A stretch of DNA of 64,000 nucleotides from positions 59,731 through 123,730 of the IMG/VR virus record IMGVR_UViG_3300046820_001062, one strand, 5' to 3'. The notes under the pieces were generated by a model. The model had not been told where the DNA came from, did no database searches, and was given only the letters and a program-made list of their open reading frames with translations. Shown here piece after piece: positions 40,632-49,088 of this stretch; the first letter of the stretch is position 1, and each line of letters opens with the position of its first letter. This DNA is from a virus. A program made the position numbers and the translations under genes.

Positions 40632-42509
40632 ATGAGCAAATTAGTAAAAGACTGGTTCAACCGCAGAGCTGAAGATGCGTACACATTCAATGATGAATCA
40701 AAACGTTTCTTCAACTGGGATAAAGATAGGAGTTCATACTCTTCATACTTTATCAGAAATGACAACTCACTGAAGGAAGCTTCTAAAATGATTGGCTCTA
40801 TGTTCAGAGTTATTGGTGTACCTAAAACATTTAGATATTCTAATGATATCCAATCATCTAAAAAAGGTTATGCAGACGCCAAAGTTCAAGTACCTTTAAG
40901 CATGCTTAGAGATGAAAATGGCAATTACCTTGACAGAGATGAGAAGCTATTAGATGCTTTTTATGGTGCTGCTATTCAAAATGCTGCTCTTGCAACAATG
41001 CAGACAACACAAGAATACAACAAAACCATGTTGATGCGTGACACTTCAAAAACTACAACTGTAAAAGATTTGATTACAAGTGTATTGAACATAGAACGCA
41101 TTGATAAAAAGCTTGCTGATCGTCTTCCTGGTTATCTGAAATTTGTTCAGAAGTACAAAGAACATAGGTTTGAAAACTATGAAGGTCCCGGCATAGAAGC
41201 TCCAAAGCAAAAACGCTTACTTGATCTTGTGGTAAAAATGTTACGCTATCCTGCTAACATTACAGAAGAAGACATGGAAGACTTTGCTGAGCCTTTGAAA
41301 GCAATGGAGCGTATTCTTAAGAAGCATGGTGGTATACCAAATGATTTTGATAGTTGTGCTAGCATGGCTACCAGTTTATCAAACATTGTATACAAGTATA
41401 CTGAAAAAGAAGAAGAACCTCCTGGAGGTGGTGGTGAAGGTGAAGATGGATCTGGTGAAGATGATGGTTCTGGTACGCCAAGTCCAAGTAAGCCAAAACC
41501 TGAAGTAGACAAGTCTACACTAGACAGTCTTGCCACATTAATGATGGCAGATTTGATTAATCCTGAAGAAGGTTCAGCTGGTGGTGAAGATTTTGAAGAT
41601 GATTTTGAAGACTTTGTTGATGACATGTCTGAAACTTCTCCAACAACACCAAAGAGTGAATTTAACTGGGAAGAAGAAGGTACAGCATCTGAAGGTAAAA
41701 TATTCTGGAAGAAAGCTGAAGTAAACACACGTTCTAAAGATAGATATAGAGATGCCATGACTAAAATTGACACAACAAAAGCTGCTGTGTTACAAAAGTT
41801 ATTTGCTCGTAAGAGTAAAAACTATGAGTTTAGCATGAAGTCTATGCGTTCAGGACGTTTGGATACAAATAAGATTGCAGAAGCTGTGCAACAAGTTCCT
41901 ACTATTTATGAAAGATTTGGTCAAGTAACTACTAGCAAAGTTTGTGTTGGTGTTCTTATAGATGAATCTGGATCAATGGGAGGTACTAAAATACAGAAAG
42001 CAAGAGAAGCTGCAATCTTTATCAATGAAGTATTCAAGAAAATGCCTGACGTAGAATTGTTTATCTATGGTCATACTGCTGATACAAATGGCAGGGATTC
42101 TGTAGACATGACTATCTATCGTGAAAAAGGACTCATTACTGATTCTTTTTCTCTTGGTACTGTTGAAGCACATGCAAACAACAGAGATGGTGATGCAATT
42201 CTTGCAACAGCAAGACGTATACGTAATCAGACAGAGAATCAAGGTTTACTTATTGTATTATCAGATGGTGCTCCAAGTGCTTCTGGATATGGTGGACGTG
42301 AAGCAATTGCAGATACACGTAAGAAAGTTACGCGTGCTCAATCTTTAGGTTTCCAAGTTATTCAGATTGCAATTGAAGAACATGTCCCTTCTAAAGAGAT
42401 GTTTGATTACTTTATACAGATGACAGATATCAAGAATCTTCCAAAAGATCTTGTTAACTACATGTCTAAGAAAGTAGACAAGCTAATCAAAGAAAAAATA
42501 AGTTTGTAA
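40632..42509 (+). CDS. CobT-like VWA-domain protein, partner of the MoxR-type ATPase
   Basis: The 625-aa product has an N-terminal helical domain (residues 1-255) and an acidic, Gly-rich linker (residues of about 260-350, with GEGEDGSGEDDG). A C-terminal VWA domain carries the MIDAS motif DESGSMGG (near residue 445) and later Thr and Asp contacts (LSDGAPSAS). This is the CobT layout: ATPase-binding N-terminus, acidic linker, MIDAS domain. It follows the MoxR-type gene by 83 nt. Jointly they may remodel a host or virion complex; cobalt chelation is not supported by any cobN gene here. Confidence 0.85.
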   Translation: MSKLVKDWFNRRAEDAYTFNDESKRFFNWDKDRSSYSSYFIRNDNSLKEASKMIGSMFRVIGVPKTFRYSNDIQSSKKGYADAKVQVPLSMLRDENGNYLDRDEKLLDAFYGAAIQNAALATMQTTQEYNKTMLMRDTSKTTTVKDLITSVLNIERIDKKLADRLPGYLKFVQKYKEHRFENYEGPGIEAPKQKRLLDLVVKMLRYPANITEEDMEDFAEPLKAMERILKKHGGIPNDFDSCASMATSLSNIVYKYTEKEEEPPGGGGEGEDGSGEDDGSGTPSPSKPKPEVDKSTLDSLATLMMADLINPEEGSAGGEDFEDDFEDFVDDMSETSPTTPKSEFNWEEEGTASEGKIFWKKAEVNTRSKDRYRDAMTKIDTTKAAVLQKLFARKSKNYEFSMKSMRSGRLDTNKIAEAVQQVPTIYERFGQVTTSKVCVGVLIDESGSMGGTKIQKAREAAIFINEVFKKMPDVELFIYGHTADTNGRDSVDMTIYREKGLITDSFSLGTVEAHANNRDGDAILATARRIRNQTENQGLLIVLSDGAPSASGYGGREAIADTRKKVTRAQSLGFQVIQIAIEEHVPSKEMFDYFIQMTDIKNLPKDLVNYMSKKVDKLIKEKISL

Positions 42510-42512
42510 GTT

Positions 42513-43007
42513 ATGAGTACAATACGTTTTATTGCAGATCTTCACTTTGGTCATACAAACATGGCTATAAAAAGAGGATTTTTATCTTCAGAAGAACATG
42601 ATGAATACATCATTAAAAACTGGAATAATACTGTTTCAAAACGTGATGTAACATACATCCTTGGAGATTTATCCATGGAAAAGAAAAGCCCTTATCACTT
42701 GCTTTCACGTCTTAATGGCGTGAAGCATGTGGTTTTGGGTAATCATGATAGACACCAAGATGTTGCAGAACTATTGAAACATGTTCACAGTGTTTCAGGA
42801 ATGATTAAGTATAAAGGTTTTTGGCTAACACACTGTCCAGTGCATCCATCTGAACTAGATAGAGTTTATGGAAATATACATGGGCATGTACATGAAAACA
42901 TTATAGATGAACCTAAATACTTTTGCGTTTCTTGTGAAAACATTGATTACACTCCAAGAACATTTGAAGAATTAAACATTAAGATTCCTATAAAAATTAA
43001 TAAATAA
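42513..43007 (+). CDS. calcineurin-like phosphoesterase
   Basis: The 164-aa product has all metal motifs: IADLHFGHTN (D9, H11), YILGDLSM (GD), VLGNHDRH (GNHD), THCPVHP (H) and NIHGHVHE (GHxH). It is the small, single-domain type often annotated as metallophosphatase in phages. It follows the VWA gene by 3 nt. The substrate could be nucleotides, cyclic nucleotides or RNA ends; the sequence does not show which. Confidence 0.9.
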   Translation: MSTIRFIADLHFGHTNMAIKRGFLSSEEHDEYIIKNWNNTVSKRDVTYILGDLSMEKKSPYHLLSRLNGVKHVVLGNHDRHQDVAELLKHVHSVSGMIKYKGFWLTHCPVHPSELDRVYGNIHGHVHENIIDEPKYFCVSCENIDYTPRTFEELNIKIPIKINK

Positions 43008-43010
43008 ACT

Positions 43011-43355
43011 ATGGAAAAACAGCCTAATGTGGTAGTATCATCTGGAGGTGTAAAATGTGATAATAAATCATGTGATTACATAGACAAAACTGCTACTGTT
43101 GAAAGATATTCAGAGTATCTAAACAAACCTTGTCCTAAATGTGGTGAAAATCTTCTTACAGAAGAGGATTACAAATTAGCTCAACAATTAAATGCTTTAG
43201 CTAATTTTATGAATTCCCTCAGTCAAGAACAAATACAAGAATTAAACAAAGCGCAAGGTGTTGAAGTTGATCCTGAACTTGCAAACAAAAAAGTTTCTGT
43301 TACATTTAACGCTCACGACTCAATCTCAATAGAAAAAATTGAATTAATTGATTAG
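43011..43355 (+). CDS. zinc-ribbon protein
   Basis: The 114-aa product has VKCDNKSCDYID and CPKCGENLLTEED, giving four Cys zinc ligands, then a long helix (LAQQLNALANFMNSLSQEQI) and a short beta end. It lies 3 nt after the phosphoesterase gene. The function is unknown; the helix suggests a dimer. Confidence 0.7.
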   Translation: MEKQPNVVVSSGGVKCDNKSCDYIDKTATVERYSEYLNKPCPKCGENLLTEEDYKLAQQLNALANFMNSLSQEQIQELNKAQGVEVDPELANKKVSVTFNAHDSISIEKIELID

Positions 43356-43357
43356 TT

Positions 43358-43549
43358 ATGATTGTAATGACAGAAGGATCAAAAGTTACTTACACTTTTA
43401 ATAAGCGTAATGACAAAGGTATAATTAAAAGTTTTTCTGATGATTATAAAAAAGCATTTGTTGTTTTTAAATGCAATAATGATTGGGAGGATTACAAAAA
43501 TTATACTGCACAAAGTACACCTATTAAACATTTAAAACCAGGTTGGTAA
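43358..43549 (+). CDS. small beta-barrel-like protein
   Basis: The 63-aa product (MIVMTEGSKVTYTFNKRNDK) has KOW/SH3-like strands with DKGIIKSFSDDYKKAFVVFK. A start at 43,367 is equally possible. It overlaps the following gene by one base. RNA or protein binding is possible. Confidence 0.5.
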   Translation: MIVMTEGSKVTYTFNKRNDKGIIKSFSDDYKKAFVVFKCNNDWEDYKNYTAQSTPIKHLKPGW

Positions 43550-43755
43550 TGCTAGGAGCTTTTTATTGTCCACACTGTGGAACTCAAAATGCATGTAACT
43601 GCGAAACATGCTCACCTCACATAAAAGAAGGTGAATTTGTCAATAAATGGACAGATGATGGAGAGTTCCACATTTGTGGCAACTGTAACAAAATCTACAG
43701 TCCAGATCAATCTCTTGATGAAGAGATGAAGCAATACAATTCTAAACAATTTTAA
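43549..43755 (+). CDS. two-knuckle zinc-ribbon protein
   Basis: The 68-aa product starts at ATG 43,549 through a TAATG overlap. It has MLGAFYCPHCGTQNACNCET and later FHICGNCNKIYSP, two CxxC pairs plus a CNC pair. The start is set by the overlap with the upstream stop. Function unknown. Confidence 0.65.
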   Translation: MLGAFYCPHCGTQNACNCETCSPHIKEGEFVNKWTDDGEFHICGNCNKIYSPDQSLDEEMKQYNSKQF

Positions 43756-43765
43756 ATAAAAAATT

Positions 43766-44101
43766 ATGTCAGAAGAAATAAAATACAAGTATCCTGTTGG
43801 AGACTTTTTAAGTGGATTCTCAGATGATGAGACAAATCCATGTGACTATGAACTTGAATGCCAACGTATGGTAGTCAAAGGAGTTGAATATTTTGATGAT
43901 AATCAAGAAATGTTTGACATTATTAATGGTGGTGGCAAGAATGTATTTGATCCAGAACTTGAACCTCTTGTAAATCATATGATTGCAGGTGGTGATGGAC
44001 AAACTGGAGCTATGGTAGGCCACACTGTCAAGCATGCTTTTTATGCTAAGAAATTAGGATGGGATAACTACATCTCTAAAATTACTAAAAAGGATGAGTA
44101 A
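43766..44101 (+). CDS. conserved small phage protein
   Basis: The 111-aa acidic product (MSEEIKYKYPVGDFLSGFSD) has GKNVFDPELEPLVNHMIAGG and GAMVGHTVKHAFYAKKLGW, a helix that could lie on a larger partner. It is coupled to the radical-SAM gene by a one-base overlap (TAATG), so it may be its substrate or helper. No family is recognised. Confidence 0.55.
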   Translation: MSEEIKYKYPVGDFLSGFSDDETNPCDYELECQRMVVKGVEYFDDNQEMFDIINGGGKNVFDPELEPLVNHMIAGGDGQTGAMVGHTVKHAFYAKKLGWDNYISKITKKDE

Positions 44102-44958
44102 TGGAGCATGTTGTAAGAAAATCAATGGTTATTAGAGAAAGTGGTAGAAGTACTGACTTTATCTCTCCTAGTTTTGGTCATGGTTGTTTATTCAATTGTA
44201 CTTATTGTTACATGAAACGCCATAAACCTGAAGGTTTAGACATAGCAAAAAATACCAATGAGATTCTTACAGAAATAAATAATCATAGCTGGTTTTCTAC
44301 TGTAGATAAACCTAATCAAACTCATGAGAAGTTTGTTACTTATGATATTTCATGTAATGAAGACTTTGCATTGCATTTAAAGTACCATAAATGGAAACAA
44401 ATCTTTGACTTTTTCAAGCAAAGTGAAGTTGCCATGGGTTCTTTTGCAACAAAGTACGTTAATGAAGAACTTTGTACGTACAATCCTGAAGGAAAAATAC
44501 GTATAAGGTTCTCATTGATGCCTCAAAAGTATGCAGATTTACTAGAGCCAAACACCAGTAAAATCATTGACAGAATTAAAGCTATCAATGACTTTATTGA
44601 AGCAGGTTATGATGTTCATATCAATTTTTCACCTGTTGTTGTAACAGATGATTGGTTAGAACAATATAGAATGCTTTTTGAAGGTGTAGATGCTCTTGTA
44701 GATAGAAAGTACAAAGAACAAGTTAAAGCTGAGGTTATATTCTTAACACATAATCGTGACAAACACTTTTATAATTTGAAGAATAACTTGACAGGTGAAG
44801 ACTTGCTATGGAATCCTTCTATTCAAGAAGATAAAGTATCTCAGTATGGAGGACTAAATCTGCGTTATCAACATGATCTAAAGTCTCAGTACATTGATCA
44901 GTTTACAAAACTTCATGGTGAAATTATTCCTTGGAATAAAATCAGGTACATATTTTAA
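44101..44958 (+). CDS. radical SAM enzyme, spore photoproduct lyase-like
   Basis: The 285-aa product has the radical SAM cluster motif GCLFNCTYCYM with C29, C33 and C36 (CxxxCxxC). The later SFATKYVNEEL and VHINFSPVVVTDDW match the spore photoproduct lyase-like subgroup in layout. Members bind a 4Fe-4S cluster and S-adenosylmethionine and make a 5'-deoxyadenosyl radical. Spore photoproduct lyase repairs a thymine dimer; phage versions may repair or modify DNA or RNA. The host is not a spore former if the Bacteroidota assignment is right, so the substrate must differ or the name is only a fold label. Confidence 0.8.
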   Translation: MEHVVRKSMVIRESGRSTDFISPSFGHGCLFNCTYCYMKRHKPEGLDIAKNTNEILTEINNHSWFSTVDKPNQTHEKFVTYDISCNEDFALHLKYHKWKQIFDFFKQSEVAMGSFATKYVNEELCTYNPEGKIRIRFSLMPQKYADLLEPNTSKIIDRIKAINDFIEAGYDVHINFSPVVVTDDWLEQYRMLFEGVDALVDRKYKEQVKAEVIFLTHNRDKHFYNLKNNLTGEDLLWNPSIQEDKVSQYGGLNLRYQHDLKSQYIDQFTKLHGEIIPWNKIRYIF

Positions 44959-44971
44959 AAAAATTAAAAAC

Positions 44972-45199
44972 ATGCAAAATAGTAACATATCACTAGAAGA
45001 TTTATTGACAATATTTTCTGCAGATGTAGATATTTTTTTACTTCAAGATGAAGCACAAGAAAATGATTTAGATAAACTTTACACAAAAGATGAAATTAGA
45101 GAGCAACTTAAAAAAACACTAACTAAGATTACATCTTTGCCTGTTAATCCAAAGCTTTATAAAATTCCTCTTTTCCCAGCATTATCAAAATCTATATAA
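44972..45199 (+). CDS. small acidic helical protein
   Basis: The 75-aa product starts MQNSNISLEDLLTIFSADVD at ATG 44,972 after the leader TTTTAAAAAAATTAAAAAC. The next helices are acidic (DEAQENDLDKLYTKDEIREQ). The tail is Pro-rich (PVNPKLYKIPLFPAL). Possible anti-host factor by class only. Confidence 0.5.
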   Translation: MQNSNISLEDLLTIFSADVDIFLLQDEAQENDLDKLYTKDEIREQLKKTLTKITSLPVNPKLYKIPLFPALSKSI

Positions 45200-45200
45200 T

Positions 45201-45287
45201 ATGGAAAATTATCCTCAATGGCTAAATAATCTTATATACTTCTTTGCAGGTATTGGGTTTGCTGGCGTAATGCTAATGTTTTTATGA
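45201..45287 (+). CDS. 28-aa membrane microprotein
   Basis: MENYPQWLNNLIYFFAGIGF continues AGVMLMFL. One hydrophobic span is preceded by a polar amphipathic start. It begins 1 nt after the preceding stop and its stop overlaps the next start (ATGA), which supports translation. Confidence 0.55.
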   Translation: MENYPQWLNNLIYFFAGIGFAGVMLMFL

Positions 45288-45511
45288 TGACTGATCAAGA
45301 TAAAAAAACACAAGAATTTCTTTTTGACAAAATGCTAGAAAGTGATCATGAATATGGCATACGCTATATTGATAGCAATACTTGTATAGCTTTTAAAAAA
45401 GTAGGTAATAGAAAACTTACTGCAAACTCTGATTGCTATGAGAAAATAAAGAAGATAGTATCAGAAGAATATTTCAACAAAACATTTGTTCCTTTAGACT
45501 ATGGAAAATAA
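45284..45511 (+). CDS. small conserved protein
   Basis: The 75-aa product (MMTDQDKKTQEFLFDKMLES) has an alpha-beta pattern (YGIRYIDSNTCIAFKKVGN). Its start overlaps the microprotein's stop by 4 nt and its end overlaps the next gene by 11 nt. No function can be given. Confidence 0.5.
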   Translation: MMTDQDKKTQEFLFDKMLESDHEYGIRYIDSNTCIAFKKVGNRKLTANSDCYEKIKKIVSEEYFNKTFVPLDYGK

Positions 45512-45905
45512 ACAAATAGTATACAACTCTGTGACGTGTCAAGAGTGTATGGAGACAATTGTCAGCTACCACAGGCATGATTACAAAACTTGTTCTTGTC
45601 CCAACCAAGCAATGGTTGATGGAGGCACAGCTTATCTTAGATATGGTGCTAAAAATATGAATAAGATTAAAATTCATGCAGTATATACTGATGATGATTT
45701 TGAAATTGTACGCAAATACGCAACACGTGGTGGTAGAGGCAAAGATGGCAAACAACCTTTATCGTGGATTGCAATATGCGATATGACAGATGATCATCTT
45801 GAAGCTGTACTTGATTATGGTGGTGCAGATTGGCACTTAGATCTTATTAGAAAAGAAATTCAATACAGAAAAGACCATGGAATCACAATTAAAGACACTG
45901 AGTAA
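45501..45905 (+). CDS. conserved protein with Cys/His N-terminal domain
   Basis: The 134-aa product starts with YNSVTCQECMETIVSYHRHD and CSCPNQAMVDGGTAYLRYG, a Cys/His domain with the VDGG-YLR ending that is common in small phage and bacterial proteins. A C-terminal domain with ICDMTDDHLEAVLDYGGADW follows and is probably helical. It overlaps both neighbours. Zinc binding is likely; the role is unknown. Confidence 0.65.
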   Translation: MENKQIVYNSVTCQECMETIVSYHRHDYKTCSCPNQAMVDGGTAYLRYGAKNMNKIKIHAVYTDDDFEIVRKYATRGGRGKDGKQPLSWIAICDMTDDHLEAVLDYGGADWHLDLIRKEIQYRKDHGITIKDTE

Positions 45906-46206
45906 TCAGCATGTAGCAACAGCACTTGCTATGGTTGGCATTGGCGTAAAAGAAAATATTGCTGGATTAATTCAAGACACTATCCATTCATTAATTGAAA
46001 TGGGTGATCAATTTGATTTAGAAACAGCATCCAAACTTGTTGTAAAACATAAGTTTGAACCTGACAACACCCTTACAAAACTTAAAGCACAGTATGCTGT
46101 TTTAAGCGAATTGTATGATCCTAAAAGTAATCATAAAACTCAAAGAAAAATGGGTAACATGATTGATGAACTTTTAAAACAGATTGAATCTTATAAAATT
46201 TCATAG
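45877..46206 (+). CDS. helical small protein
   Basis: The 109-aa product (MESQLKTLSNQHVATALAMV) is almost all helix, with ENIAGLIQDTIHSLIEMGDQ and LVVKHKFEPDNTLTKLKAQY. It overlaps the previous gene by 29 nt. No motif is recognised. Confidence 0.5.
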   Translation: MESQLKTLSNQHVATALAMVGIGVKENIAGLIQDTIHSLIEMGDQFDLETASKLVVKHKFEPDNTLTKLKAQYAVLSELYDPKSNHKTQRKMGNMIDELLKQIESYKIS

Positions 46207-46208
46207 TT

Positions 46209-46772
46209 ATGGAACCACATGATGAAGGTGAGTACATGTACATGATGCAAGCTGAAGCATACAAATATGCATTATGGAGTGAAGAATCTGCTAGAGGTTA
46301 TGCAGAAGCTGAATACAATCTAAATAGTTATAGTTCTCAAATAGCTGAAGAACTTGCTAATTTAGAAGCTGGCATGGAGTCTGTAAAAAGAAACATTGAT
46401 TACTATCAAAATATTTATGACAATTTAGAAGTATCTCACAATAATCTTAAAGGTATTGTAGTTCGTTCATTTAGAGAGGTAAAGATTCCTGTAGGTTATG
46501 AAACATATATGTCTGATTCAGATTCTCTAAAAGTATTATTAGATAAAGCAATTGTAGAAGCATATCGTTCATATTCTTATCACTCTGACAGTGAATTTAC
46601 AATTATGTGTAACCCTGATACTTTTAGACAACTTATGTCAGATATTATGGACAAACCTATTCATCCTTCAGAATCAATAATTGAAATGAAAGCTGAGGGT
46701 AAAATTTTATACAAAGGAATGAGAGTATACAGAAGTTATGATATTCCTGAAAACAAATTTATTGTAAAATAA
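46209..46772 (+). CDS. coiled-coil protein
   Basis: The 187-aa product has a Tyr/Met-rich start (DEGEYMYMMQAEAYKYALWS) and a coiled coil (IAEELANLEAGMESVKRNID). A C-terminal domain contains ILYKGMRVYRSYDIPENKFI, which looks like a small beta module. There is no enzyme motif. It ends 1 nt before the next gene. Confidence 0.5.
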   Translation: MEPHDEGEYMYMMQAEAYKYALWSEESARGYAEAEYNLNSYSSQIAEELANLEAGMESVKRNIDYYQNIYDNLEVSHNNLKGIVVRSFREVKIPVGYETYMSDSDSLKVLLDKAIVEAYRSYSYHSDSEFTIMCNPDTFRQLMSDIMDKPIHPSESIIEMKAEGKILYKGMRVYRSYDIPENKFIVK

Positions 46773-46773
46773 C

Positions 46774-47223
46774 ATGAAAAAAGTATTAATTGGACATGTT
46801 GGAGTTGATTCAGGTCAGCTCCTAATGTGTGACCCTTGCTACATTGATTCTCAATGGAAAAGCGAAGACTTTGAAGACATTAGAATCTATGAACATGTGA
46901 CAACAAAAGAAAGACTACAGTATAGAGTAGACTTTCCTCATTATGCTATAGAGATACCAAAGTATGGTAAAACTATGAATGAGCTTAATGAAACTGGAGA
47001 GTGGAAACAGATTGACGTAAGTGATTCTGTAAAACATCCTTTCAGCTACAATGCATGTGCTCATGCGACCTTGTCAGAAAATGGTCATGGTCAATTGAAC
47101 TATGAACTAGGACACCCAGGTGTAGGAGTTGCGTTTGCAACAGCATTTGGTGATGGCTATTATCCTGTATACGCAAAGTATGGCAGTGATGGAATCTTGA
47201 AGTCTGTAACAGTAGAATTCTAA
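46774..47223 (+). CDS. conserved beta protein with DPCYID motif
   Basis: The 149-aa product begins MKKVLIGHVGVDSGQLLMCD and continues PCYIDSQW; the G-x-DSGQL-x-DPCY phrase is frequent in phage proteins of unknown function. The end (GVGVAFATAFGDGYYPVYAK) is beta-rich. The conserved Cys and Asp could be catalytic or bind metal. It is preceded and followed by short gaps in the same unit. Confidence 0.65.
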   Translation: MKKVLIGHVGVDSGQLLMCDPCYIDSQWKSEDFEDIRIYEHVTTKERLQYRVDFPHYAIEIPKYGKTMNELNETGEWKQIDVSDSVKHPFSYNACAHATLSENGHGQLNYELGHPGVGVAFATAFGDGYYPVYAKYGSDGILKSVTVEF

Positions 47224-47226
47224 GCT

Positions 47227-47478
47227 ATGAAAAACTTAAAAATAGAAAAAAAACCATTCAGCGAAACAAAACATTATTCTGGTAAGTACACTTGTGACTG
47301 TTCTCAGTGGGAAGATGAATACCAAGAAGAAACCTATGAGTTTACTGTAGTAGTAACTCATGACAATGACAATAAATCTTATCATTTAGAAGAAATCATT
47401 TGGTTAGACAGACAACCACGTGATGTAGATTCTGTTGATGATTATATTAATGAAAACTTTTTTGAACTAATTAATTAA
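47227..47478 (+). CDS. small conserved protein
   Basis: The 83-aa product has a Cys-containing N-terminus (GKYTCDCSQWEDEYQEETYE) and strands followed by an acidic end (DRQPRDVDSVDDYINENFFE). It ends in a TAATG overlap with the next gene. Unknown role. Confidence 0.5.
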   Translation: MKNLKIEKKPFSETKHYSGKYTCDCSQWEDEYQEETYEFTVVVTHDNDNKSYHLEEIIWLDRQPRDVDSVDDYINENFFELIN

Positions 47479-47714
47479 TGGAAGCAATTTTAAATCGCAG
47501 AAATCTTAGTGGAGTTTATATATTCCACAAGTTTGATAATGAAGAAAAGCGTAAACCAACATGCTTTGAAGACTGTCCTGAAGAAAAACAAGATGAATGG
47601 TTAAATTCACTTGATCCTGAAGCAGTTAAAAATTTGGCTAAACACCTTGCCAATACTCTTAGAAAAATAGGTGATCATTTTGATATAACAACTCAAGAAG
47701 ATGAGCATGAATAA
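47478..47714 (+). CDS. small acidic protein
   Basis: The 78-aa product (MEAILNRRNLSGVYIFHKFD) has CFEDCPEEKQDEWLNSLDPE and a helix with NLAKHLANTLRKIGDHF. It overlaps both neighbours, so its expression is linked to theirs. Unknown role. Confidence 0.5.
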   Translation: MEAILNRRNLSGVYIFHKFDNEEKRKPTCFEDCPEEKQDEWLNSLDPEAVKNLAKHLANTLRKIGDHFDITTQEDEHE

Positions 47715-48030
47715 TTTACCAATTGATGAGTTTCTAGAAAAAATAGATTCTCCAGTACAACAAACTCTTGTAGAACAGAAGTATCAATTTTCTCACCCTT
47801 ATGAAGATGAGAATGGTAGTAAAAAACATACTGCTGTCTATTTAGAAATGGATGTCTTGCGTAAAACATTTAAAGTTATACCAGGTGACGGCAGAACTGA
47901 ATTTGGTTTTGTTACTGGTTCTCACAAGTACAACTTGTGGCGTGCAACAACACGCTGTATTTCTGCAGCTATTGAATTTGCAGTTGAATCTTTAAATCTT
48001 GAAAACGATGAGTCATCCTTTACATCATAG
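47701..48030 (+). CDS. small alpha-beta protein
   Basis: The 109-aa product has a helical start (LPIDEFLEKIDSPVQQTLVE), strands (KHTAVYLEMDVLRKTFKVIP) and a helix (LWRATTRCISAAIEFAVESL). A start at 47,707 is also possible. Overlaps of 14 nt and 23 nt with its neighbours support the frame. Unknown role. Confidence 0.5.
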   Translation: MSMNNLPIDEFLEKIDSPVQQTLVEQKYQFSHPYEDENGSKKHTAVYLEMDVLRKTFKVIPGDGRTEFGFVTGSHKYNLWRATTRCISAAIEFAVESLNLENDESSFTS

Positions 48031-48406
48031 TATTTCAAGCCAGAAAAAGTGGGGTGGGCATGTAGATGACTACTTGCCCATTCACAACTGGTTTGATGAA
48101 ACTAAAATGCATTACCCTGACATGCGTCATAGGGCATTGCGTCATCACTCAGAAGGAATTTTCTGGTGTGAGCAACAATTTGGCACATACATCACTAACT
48201 CTGATGGACGAATGGTTCCTGTAAGAGCAATTGGTGAACAACATTGTATGGAAGACCTTGGTTGGATTCCAACAATTAAAGATTACTTGGACAACATGGA
48301 AACAGTAGGTTGGATGTTTAAACCAGGTGATGGAAGAAAAATGTTAAAAGAGATGTCAAAAGACAAATCAGATTTTGTTAAACAAGAAAAAGCACAATTA
48401 CCATGA
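48008..48406 (+). CDS. DUF6915-like conserved phage protein
   Basis: The 132-aa product starts MSHPLHHSISSQKKWGGHVD and carries DYLPIHNWFDETKMHYPDMR, HRALRHHSEGIFWCEQQFG and IGEQHCMEDLGWIPTIKDYL. I recognise this His-rich phrase series as a widely spread phage domain of unknown function (DUF6915 from memory). Several conserved His residues could bind metal. The start is set by ATG at 48,008. Confidence 0.7.
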   Translation: MSHPLHHSISSQKKWGGHVDDYLPIHNWFDETKMHYPDMRHRALRHHSEGIFWCEQQFGTYITNSDGRMVPVRAIGEQHCMEDLGWIPTIKDYLDNMETVGWMFKPGDGRKMLKEMSKDKSDFVKQEKAQLP

Positions 48407-49086
48407 GTGAAGAAAAAGAAATTTCAATCAAGCAGATTCTTGATTGGTGTATGAAAAAACATGAAGAAGGTTCTGAAATTGTCCTAAAATGGGATGGTGG
48501 AGGAGATTCTGGATGGGTTCACATTGAAGTAGATGGTGAAGATAGTACTGATCCTGAAGCAGAAAGACTTGTAGACATGATGTATGATCAACTTGATTAT
48601 GGTTCATGGGCTGGTGAGTTCTCTGCATCTGGAGAAGCTCCTTTTGATCCTGACACTAAAATGTTCCAAGGTACTGACTATTACACTGAAACTGATTCTA
48701 CAGTTGCAGAGGCAAAGATAGAAATCAGAGTTCCTAAGCACATTCATTTTGATGACATTCACATTAATACACAAGATGAAAACTGTAGTGTAGATGTAAC
48801 TTTAGGAATCAGAAATGGTTTTGATCATCCAGATTCAGAAGGTGTTGTTAAACAATTAGAAGAAATGTTATCTGAAGCAATCTATGAAGCTGCAAAAGCT
48901 GATGTAGATGACGAAGATGATATTGATGGATTTTGGGAAGAATACGCAATATTCAGAACTGATTTTACTGAAGATGGGAGTGACCTTGTACATGTTATAG
49001 AAAACATAACTTATTCAAAACGTTACACATCTGAAAAATATGTAGAAATCAATCTTGAAGAATTGTTAAAAGAAGAAACTGAATAA
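48403..49086 (+). CDS. acidic protein with two similar halves, unknown
   Basis: The 227-aa, strongly acidic product has a Gly/Trp part (IVLKWDGGGDSGWVHIEVDG), Asp/Glu-rich links and a C-terminal beta region (DLVHVIENITYSKRYTSEKY). It overlaps the upstream gene by 4 nt (ATGA). The charge pattern suggests DNA mimicry or calcium binding as possible roles; neither is shown. Confidence 0.5.
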   Translation: MSEEKEISIKQILDWCMKKHEEGSEIVLKWDGGGDSGWVHIEVDGEDSTDPEAERLVDMMYDQLDYGSWAGEFSASGEAPFDPDTKMFQGTDYYTETDSTVAEAKIEIRVPKHIHFDDIHINTQDENCSVDVTLGIRNGFDHPDSEGVVKQLEEMLSEAIYEAAKADVDDEDDIDGFWEEYAIFRTDFTEDGSDLVHVIENITYSKRYTSEKYVEINLEELLKEETE

Positions 49087-49088
49087 TC

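Noticed and set aside
40632-42509. Cobalamin (CobNST) chelatase system
   Set aside because: Only the S- and T-like parts are present, with no CobN-sized gene in the window; the pair is described by fold only.
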